From contig NW_004454181.1 in NCBI RefSeq assembly GCF_000283155.1, positions 21,179,786 through 21,243,785 of the forward strand: a stretch of DNA of 64,000 nucleotides. The letters run 5' to 3'. The stretch's first letter is position 1; each line of letters begins with the position of its first letter. Shown here in pieces: positions 56,450-64,000 of this stretch. A program made the translations under genes and the position numbers. The stretch comes from Ceratotherium simum simum. Lineage: Eukaryota > Chordata > Mammalia > Perissodactyla > Rhinocerotidae. The notes beneath the pieces are model-generated. The model was not told the origin of the DNA. It did no database searches and saw nothing but the letters and a program-made list of their open reading frames with translations.

Positions 56450-59270
56450 TTGAAAATGATCGTCTATTGATCCTGACCTATTGAATCCTGATTGCCTTAA
56501 TTACTTTCTGATGAATAAAAACAGTTGAGTTTTTTTTTTTTCCTTCTATTTCACCTAGCTTTTGTAGTTGTTCCTAATGGGAAAGTTAGTCAGAATCAAG
56601 CTTCTCTGTCATAGCTAGAAGTAGAACCCAGAAGTTCTTGTTTGTTTTTAATAGAACATATGGATTAAAAAGAAGTCTCTCCTCATCCATATGGTGACTT
56701 TTAAGATATTTTCCCACAGCTCCTATAAAGCCTGATGAGTCTTTTTTTGCTAGAATTCTTCAGCTCATGTGATGTAATCTCCTGACCCCTCACCATTCTG
56801 GTTTCCCAATTTACCTTTTATTTTATTTTTTAAATGGAGAACCCAAAGACTATGACTCCTGGTTTTAGAGTCAAAAAAGGTTACTTTTAAATCCCAGATC
56901 TGTCTCATATTAATTGCTTGACCATTAACAAGTTAATTTATTTAAGCTTTGATTTTCCATCTGCAAGGTAGAAGTTAATACCCAGCTTGCAGAGTCCTTT
57001 TGAGTTAAAAGAGCACCTGGATTATAGAAGTCACTCAATAAAGGGTAGCTGCTGCAGTTACTTTTATATTTGTATACTTGCCACCTCCTTGAGAAGGCAT
57101 ATATTTGGGAAAAATGCTTCATGTTGTTCTTGCAGATTTGCTGAAATCTTTTGTGCATCTGTTCTTTACATGTACCTAGTTTAGTTGTCCAGCTGCATGA
57201 AAACTATAGGATCATCGTCAGAGAAGGTGTAAATCTGAAGATACTTTTTGCCTCCTCCTTCATCTTGGCTGAACTGACACAAGAGGGAGAAAAGATATTT
57301 CTGAAAGAATTTAATTTAACTGCAGGAATACCATTTAAGCAGTAAAGTGTCTTTCCCCCTTTCCAGAATGATCCTTTATCAGGATTTCATTTGGCTTCCC
57401 TCTGTTCTACAATAGAAATTAATGAATGTTTTGGATGTGATCTAAAGCCAACGTCAGCAGCGGCTGCTATGCACTTGTTTGAAATGCCTATTTTCTTCCA
57501 CTCATTTCTGACCCTTCTGAATCCCGTTATCAGTGCCTGCACATTTTTGGTAACTGATTGTCATTACATTGTAAGGACGCTGTCTGGATGATTGCTCCTC
57601 AACCAGAGATGTCAGCCAGCTGAAACATACCAGGAAAAAACAAAGGACATTCCAGACTTGGGGAAAAATGGAGCAGGAGAAATTTACATGTGTTTGACAT
57701 TTATATTCTTTTGAGTAGCTTTTGTCTCTGAAAATTTCCTGAACTTACTATCTCAAGCAGAAGAATGGAATTTAAATGCAAGGGAGAAAAGAAAGCCCAC
57801 TTTGAAGATGGAGAGGAGGATAAAGAATCAGAGGTTCTTTTCTTTCTTTTAAGGCCTTTTCTAGTTATGGAAAAGGACAGAATTGTAAAATTAACAAGGT
57901 CACAATAACGTTAGTGCCTGATGTGTTGGAGAATAGTTCTATAAAACCATAATACCTCTACGGGTTTGTTAGACCAGTGCTTCCAAATGGCCTCTTTCTG
58001 TCTCTCATTCACATCAAAGTGTGCTAGCACAGGTTGCATTATTGATCACTTGTAAAGAGAATGCCTTGAAGAAATGTTACTTCTATATGGGGGTCTCTGT
58101 GTTGGAACAATAGAGGTTTATTTGCATCCTGAGCTTCTGATCTCAAATGGCAGAATTTCACATGAAGACGGTCTGATAAGCCCAAGTGATTAAATCCCAG
58201 AGGCAGTCCTGGTGCCCTATCCTCACTCTTAATTTCACTTCCTGACAAATGCAGAGCTCATCAGTTGGTGAGTGCTCTGGAGAGTGAGATGAGCAGAAAC
58301 TTATTTTCTAATGAAGTGTTGGCAGAAGAGGGTGATCCTTTTAGGTCAATACATTGTACACAACCTTCAGTACCAAAGGCTAGCTTGATCTACATGAAGC
58401 CATTGGTATCATCTTCTTCCATTATCTAAGACCCTCAATACCTGAGATACCTAAGAACTCAATACCTGGGTTGATGCTGTTTACATAGTTAAAACAGTTT
58501 CTAATTTTTAAGCAGTCAAACTTTTTTCAAATAAGGTTTCCTTGGGAGCTCAATATATAAAAGATAATTTTTAAAAAGAGATATTCTGGGCGATGCAGGA
58601 TGGTAACCCAAAGTCCTGTCCTCTTGCCCCCCCCTTCACCCTGACAAAGTCCCTGCTGTATCTCACAGGAACCTCATGGGGTCCAGGAGTCAGAGTGCAA
58701 AACACTAGTCTAAGGAAGCCAGTGAAACATTTACATTATCAGAGGAGGATTGCATTGACTAGACATGACCTCTAGAGGCCACTTAAAGCAACACCATCAT
58801 TGGAAGAAGCATGCTTTTCCTGTTCTTTCTTTTTGCAAAATTAATTTTTTTCAGAAAGATTTGATAGTTTTTGAATTTTATCATTTCCATTATCATATAA
58901 CCACAGAACATTTTCAGAGTCTGAAAGAGATCGTAGGGATCATGTGAATATTTTTCTATTTTCTCATCTCCCTAAATGGCTTAGTGTGTTTTCTCTCTTA
59001 TTCTATCTACTCATATGCAGGCATCACTAAAGGGCATATTTAACCTCTTGTGAATTTTAGTCTGGGCTCCATGTGGTACAAAAGATATAGCTTACTGGTA
59101 TAAAATCTGTGTCACAAAGTGAAATGAAAAACTTTGTCTCCAGTTTATGAAACCTATGGCATACGGGTAGGGGGCGGCAAGAGAGATGAGGATCCCTGAA
59201 GAACCACAGAATTATGCATGTATCTGGAATTTAAGACTGATCATTAGATGTGGGCCTAATGTATCCTTTT
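56450..59270. other. No gene recognised
   Basis: Less repeat-like than most of the window. No exon or RNA gene can be supported. Frames of 60-77 codons lack any recognisable motif. Confidence 0.4.
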
Positions 59271-59289
59271 CAGCATTTTTTGAGTTTGA

Positions 59290-59760
59290 AATGACTCAAA
59301 CTCAGACAGTGGCTTAAGTAAAAGGAATTTATGGGTTCACATAACTGAAAAGTCTGGGGGTAGGGCAATCTTGATGGTTCACAGTGTCATCCAGCCTCTG
59401 TCACTCTTACTTTCTGTGTGATACTTCTCTGTCTGACCTAGTCCCAATTTTCCCTTCTTCAGATTGGATTCCTCCAGACATCAGGTATAGGGCAACATAT
59501 GGGGAAGCAGAATCCCTGCAACAGTTTCAGGCTTAAACCACCCAATTCAGCAACCCCAGAAATAAGAGAGAGAGTTTCTTTTTCTAGCATCAGATTATAA
59601 CTTCCTAGGGAAGGATTCTCTTGGCCAGTTTGGGTCACGTTTTCACCTGTGGGCCAATCAGTGGTCAGGGAACATGAAGATATTATTTTTAGTCCTATCT
59701 CCCTTTCAGAATATTCTTGGCATTTACTCAATTCCCTCAAGATTCTGGTCAGCTGAGCCT
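59290..59760. repeat. Unnamed dispersed repeat
   Basis: 'actcaaactcagacagtggcttaag', 'aaaaggaatttatgggttcacataactgaaaagtctgggggtagg' and 'cttggccagtttgggtcacg' are in the order of an old mammalian interspersed repeat whose name I cannot give. 4075-4420 looks related. Confidence 0.5.
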
Positions 59761-59764
59761 ATTC

Positions 59765-60985
59765 TGGCTGTCATTTAAGAAAGATACTTTCCTATGCTAC
59801 TACTATGAAGTAACACTTGTATTTTCATGGAACCCTCCAGAGCCTCCAACCAAAGATTTTGGCAATACAGTCACAGTGGCTACTTGGGATTGATGTGGCT
59901 CTACCAGGAAGAATGGGAAGCAAAATCAAAGCAAAACCAAACAAGAAGTCTGAATGGGGCGAAACAATAAATAGAGTCTTCCTCAACTAATAACCCTGGC
60001 AAATATTTAGCATGTAGACCACTGCCCTTCCTCTGCTCATGGCAGACATTAGTAATCAATCATATTTCTATTTCTGCTAAGCCCAGATATAGTCTCAGAA
60101 TCTTTTCAAAAAAGCCCTCTAGGAACTCAATGTTGATATGCAAAATAAGCTTCTTTAGCATTCCTGGCATAACCTCAAAGTCTCCATACTTCATCATTCT
60201 CTCTTGTTCTTCTCCAACATTCAGAACCATATGGGCATCTTAAAAGTTTTAAAAATATGTGAATTTAAATTTCCCAGTAGAGTCTGTATGTTAGAATCAC
60301 GAGATACTGATCTAGTTGATTTTGTCTCATTTAAAAGAAAGAGGCAATTGACTAATGGAAAAGACTAAGGATGGTGAGACAATAAAGAAGCTTTGGGGTG
60401 TTGTATTTCTTGTGGTTTTCTTCTACAATCCATCCTTACAATACTGTAACTGGATGCCTGGCAAATTCTTACTGATGCTAAGAAAGAAGTCATCATGGCC
60501 CCACACAGCTCACTGTCCACATTAACATGACTCTACTATTATACTGTCTTCATCAATATAACTTTATTCTTTCAGAAAATGCTTGCCAAAGAAGATAAAT
60601 ATTGCAAATAATTTTATTGTGCATTCTGAAGACTCATCAACTCTCCAATAGAAAAAACATTAAACAAATTTATACCTTAAGACACTTTGAACATATCCCC
60701 TCAAAATTCTCACTATACTGTATCCACCAGATCCAAACTACTATATTATGATTCTCACCCAGTCGTAACCAAGCTCCTCTCATTGAAAGACATGCTTAAA
60801 GTAGACCTGAAATATCAGAGACATCCCCACTTTGCCCTTTCCCATTTGTGAGGATATGAAGACTCTTTCAAGGTAGTGTTCTCCCTTCCCACAGTAAGAA
60901 GAAACTCAGTTTTGTCTTTTCAGGTTGTTCAGGTGACATTGTTAGGAGCCACTATATGACAATGTCAACAGCTACTTAGCTGTAA
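59765..60985. other. No feature recognised
   Basis: I see no recognisable gene, RNA or transposon here. Confidence 0.4.
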
Positions 60986-60989
60986 ATTT

Positions 60990-61480
60990 AAGTTCAGGTG
61001 AATACAACCAACATTTATGGGGTGACTTCTACGTGTAAAGCACTTAGAACTTCACTAGAAGGGGCTCAAAAGATGAATAAGACACAACTCCTCTTCTCTA
61101 AAGCCTCACAAACTAACGGGGGCACATAAGGCAAATAAGTGCCACAGTAAAGTAATATTATCAGGTAGTTTTGAGAGAAAGAATTCATTCCAACTAGGAT
61201 ATCTCAGAAGGCTTCTTGGAGGTGGTATGTTTGAATTTTGCACTGAAACAAGGCTAATATGTCAAAGGGGAAATGGGAGTGGGAGAGAGCATTGTAGACT
61301 GAGGAAATAGCATGAGCCAAGGGTGAAGAAGTGGAAAAGGTCAGAGTGTATCCCCAAAGGTGGGCTGGTATGAATAGTGAGAAGTGAGGCTGGAAAGTTG
61401 GATTACAGATCAAAGCATTATGTACTTGGAATGCCAGAAAAGAGTTACAGATTTTATTCTGTGTACAATGAGCACACAGG
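60990..61480 (-). repeat. L2 LINE 3' region, antisense
   Basis: 'aagatgaataagacacaactcctcttctctaaagcc', 'gcttcttggaggtggtatg', 'agcatgagccaagggtgaagaag' and 'agagttacagattttattctgtgtac' are in the order of the antisense L2 at 24275-25400. Decayed. Confidence 0.6.
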
Positions 61481-61484
61481 AGGT

Positions 61485-61990
61485 TTTTGAGCTCCCTCTC
61501 TGCTTTCTGACTCTCCCCTCCCTTCCCTCTGGTTCTCCCTATCTCGCAGGTTATCTGCCTCTATCCCTTGTTCTCTCCCCTTGCTTCCCCTTCTCCCCTC
61601 TAACTACAGCCTCCCTTCTATTTGATCCCCTCCTTTCCCCTTAATCCAATCTCCTCATATTCTCTCTCCATGTATGTGGCTCACAAACTCTTATTCTCTT
61701 CGTGCTCTCCAGCATTCATATTCATATTCATAACACCCTTAGATCTTTTACTTCCTGTTGTCCTCTGTCCCCTTGCTTCTTGCCTGAGACCCTTGCCCTG
61801 CCCCATGGCCCCCTGCATCTCTTGCCCTCACTCACCATCTCTCTTAATCACTCCCCTTCTGTATGTGTATCGTCTTCATTCTTTCCTACTGCAGCTAGTC
61901 TTTCTCTGTGTGGCTAGGAAGATGACACCTTATTTCCAGACACATTACTCAAAGGCAAGACCTCTTTTTTTCCTGCAGCTCCAAATTGAA
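61485..61990 (+). repeat. Pyrimidine-rich tract
   Basis: The plus strand is rich in CT ('tctcccctcccttccctctgg' and similar). Stop codons all contain purines, so a long open frame (61622-62305, 227 codons) arises by composition. Confidence 0.8.
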
Positions 61991-62309
61991 CACTCCCCCA
62001 AACCGGAAGGGCTCTGGTTCTCCAGCCTTGGCTTATGTGTCTACCCCTGGATCGATCATGGTGGCCAGGGGAATGGGTACCAAAGGAAGCAAGGCTTCCT
62101 TCCCGTACAGAAGCCTATGGCTGGCAGCACTTCCAGAACCACAGTGACTAGGGAAGAGAGGGCTCCCCAAGGCACCAATGCTGGACAGACCAGAAACAAC
62201 TGCTGTTCCCTTTGTGATTATTATAGGTCCATTTTACATGTGAGGAAACTGAGACCCAGGATATTAAATGATTCTCCTGGCCACATCCACTCCAATCTGA
62301 ACTGACTTG

Positions 62310-62970
62310 AAACCCATTTCTTAGTCTCTGTATGATGCCCTCATTCTCTTATTAATTTTAAGTGAAGTGTCTGCTGCAGCCTTTATATTGCAAATGTAAC
62401 CAGGGACTTGGGGGAGCTTTTGAATTATGGTAGTTGATCTGGTCTGCCACCATCCCCTCCACTTGCTTCCTTCCTTTCCCTTCTTTCTCTTTTCCCATAT
62501 TTTCCTAAGAGAACAGCTGAGGAGTGGGAACACAACTCAGACTTCATTAGATTCTTGTGTTTACTTTTTCTTCTTTTAGAAGAATAACATTCTAACATTT
62601 CTAAGAGCTGAATTTCTTCATACTGAAGTATCCACCTACCAGGATGCCAGAGTCTAGCTGGGGAGCTTGGTGCAAGATTTTATGAAGATCAGACAAGAGA
62701 ATGATTCTCTTGAACAGAACAGAGAGTGATGCCACAGGCTGTGCATTCTAATGTCTAGGCAAATAAGCAGTGTATCATATTTTTTATCAAGATTAAAACT
62801 TTAAGCAGACACAGCGTGTGTCAAAACAGAAGAGAAAATACCAGTTAACGTCTAAGACATAGAGAAAAGTGCCTTTGGTAGACGATAATTTCTTTTTACA
62901 TCAGAGAAGAGGTATATTGCTGTTCTCCACTTGAATGTGTCTTTAATGGATTTATTTCTAAATATAAAAG
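62310..62970. other. No feature recognised
   Basis: I see nothing identifiable here apart from a short pyrimidine-rich patch at 62450-62500. Confidence 0.4.
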
Positions 62971-62974
62971 GAAT

Positions 62975-64000
62975 AAAGGCACATTTGAAAAAGTTCAGGA
63001 AAGTATAGAACAGTGAATTAGGAAAAAAACACTAAGAGCTTAAGGGATCTTTCTAGGACTTTTTTTTTCTGTTAACGTGTTTACATGGTTCAAAATATGT
63101 TGCTGCTTTAATTTTGCAGCATATGTTTTTCAGTTAAATTTATACATAAAAGTGTAAGACTTGCTACTGTTTCACGTCATTCACATTCTTAGAAAACATG
63201 ATTTTTAATTATTGTGTAGACTACTGGAGTATGGTTGTACCATGACAGTTTATTATTTCCCTGATGCTAGACCTTGATGTGGTTTCTAGCTTTTTCTTAA
63301 TGATAAGCGTCCATGAACATCTTTAGGACTACTTTTTTTTTTCTCCCCACTTCTATGATATGCATGTATAGTAAGCATAAAGTCTATAATGCAGTTCTAT
63401 AAGGAATATTTTTTAAATCAAATTCCAACTCTGAGGCCATGTTCCTCTGATGCCGACAGAAACAGGGGAGCCTGATTATCAAGACATTCCTGACAGAGGA
63501 ACTTTGTTAAAACAACAACTTTTATGAAACATTTCAAACTTCTCTAAAGGTCAGAGGCTTCTATAACAAACACCCACTCAGATTTACCAAACCTTAACAT
63601 TTTGTCATATTTGCTTTAGCTCGTTGGTTGGTTTGTTTAAGAAACCAAACCACACAAATACAGTCTGAGCTCACTTTTTACCCTTCCCCAGAAGTAACCA
63701 CAATCTTAAAGTTGGTGATAATCCTTCCTATCCATCGATCTATATTTTTATACTTCTTTTTTTCACATATGCAGGTATTCATAAATGATCATAGCATTCA
63801 TTTGTGTATTTAAATTTTTTTATTTCAGTATTGCCATATTGTATATATCATCCTTGTTTTTTCACTCAAAATTCTGCTTTGAGGTTAGCCTCAAAATTCT
63901 TTTGAGGGTCTGTCATTTTAACTGCCGTGTAATATCCTCATTGTATAAAAATACTACAATTTATTTACCCATTGTCTTGTTGATGGATAGTTAGATTTTC
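62975..64000 (-). repeat. Old L1 fragments at the window edge
   Basis: Around 63250-63320, 'tttattatttccctgatgctag' and 'ataagcgtccatgaacatc' resemble inverted L1 3' sequence. From about 63580, 'ccttaacattttgtcatatttgc', 'ccagaagtaaccacaatc', 'ttattcactcaaaattctgc'-like sequence and 'tttatttacccattgtcttgttgatgg' repeat the same plan, so two L1M 3' parts lie in tandem. The second runs off the end. Confidence 0.55.

Noticed and set aside
61622..62305. Longest open frame, 227 codons on the plus strand
   Set aside because: It lies in pyrimidine-rich DNA where stop codons are rare, has low-complexity Ser/Leu/Pro composition and matches no domain I know. It has no supporting exon structure.
1..64000. 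A previously undescribed gene system
   Set aside because: I searched both strands for clustered conserved frames, regular arrays and unexplained structure. Apart from the inverted repeats at 27.8 kb, visible structure is explained by known mammalian repeat classes.

Overview
This window is nuclear DNA from a placental mammal, most likely a perissodactyl (horse, rhinoceros or tapir). The best evidence is a set of tRNA-derived SINEs carrying the 'ggggccggccc' head, a GGTTCGGATCC B box and the 'gaggaagatcagccctgagctaac' type tail. I recognise these as the equine repetitive element (ERE) family. Older mammal-wide repeats (MIR, L2, L1M, MLT1, MLT2, MER5A, Tigger) make up most of the rest. I found no host protein-coding exon, rRNA, functional tRNA gene, CRISPR array or operon. 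The open frames are short and fall in repeats or in low-complexity tracts. The window is best read as intergenic or deep intronic sequence.

Layout. 1-5.1 kb: unremarkable sequence with a MIR, an old L1 relic and an L2 3' end that contains a 32-bp AT palindrome. 5.2-11.1 kb: old L1 sequence on the minus strand, with an ERE, a 5'-truncated L1 (8089-10018, 11-bp target-site duplication) and, inside that L1, a solo LTR (8998-9453, 4-bp duplication). 14.5-21.7 kb: EREs, a 100-N assembly gap in a TA microsatellite, a nearly complete Tigger MITE (15179-15822) and long L2 remnants, including a decayed reverse-transcriptase region. 22.7-31.7 kb: EREs, L1 and L2 fragments, an unusual pair of interleaved perfect inverted repeats (27772-27923), an old local duplication (about 29.2 and 31.4 kb), and an ERVL LTR with a perfect 5-bp duplication. 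31.7-40.2 kb: two MLT1 LTRs, a composite double-tailed ERE, L2 and MIR pieces. 40.4-56.2 kb: a nested L1 block.

The centre of that block is a full-length L1 on the minus strand (44895-51554), flanked by a 12-bp duplication and inserted into an older L1 that resumes at 51567. Its GC-rich 5' UTR, ORF1, inter-ORF spacer, ORF2 and 3' UTR can all be followed. ORF1 and ORF2 are broken, and two EREs have landed in it. 56.4-64 kb: mostly unrecognised sequence, with an L2 relic, a pyrimidine-rich tract and old L1 at the edge.

No gene network can be described because no host genes are visible. The information here is the order of insertions: L2 and MIR first, then older L1 and DNA transposons, then LTRs and younger L1, then EREs. 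I did not find a new biological system. The observation least explained by known repeats is the interleaved inverted-repeat structure at 27.8 kb. Family names are from recognition by eye, without a database search.
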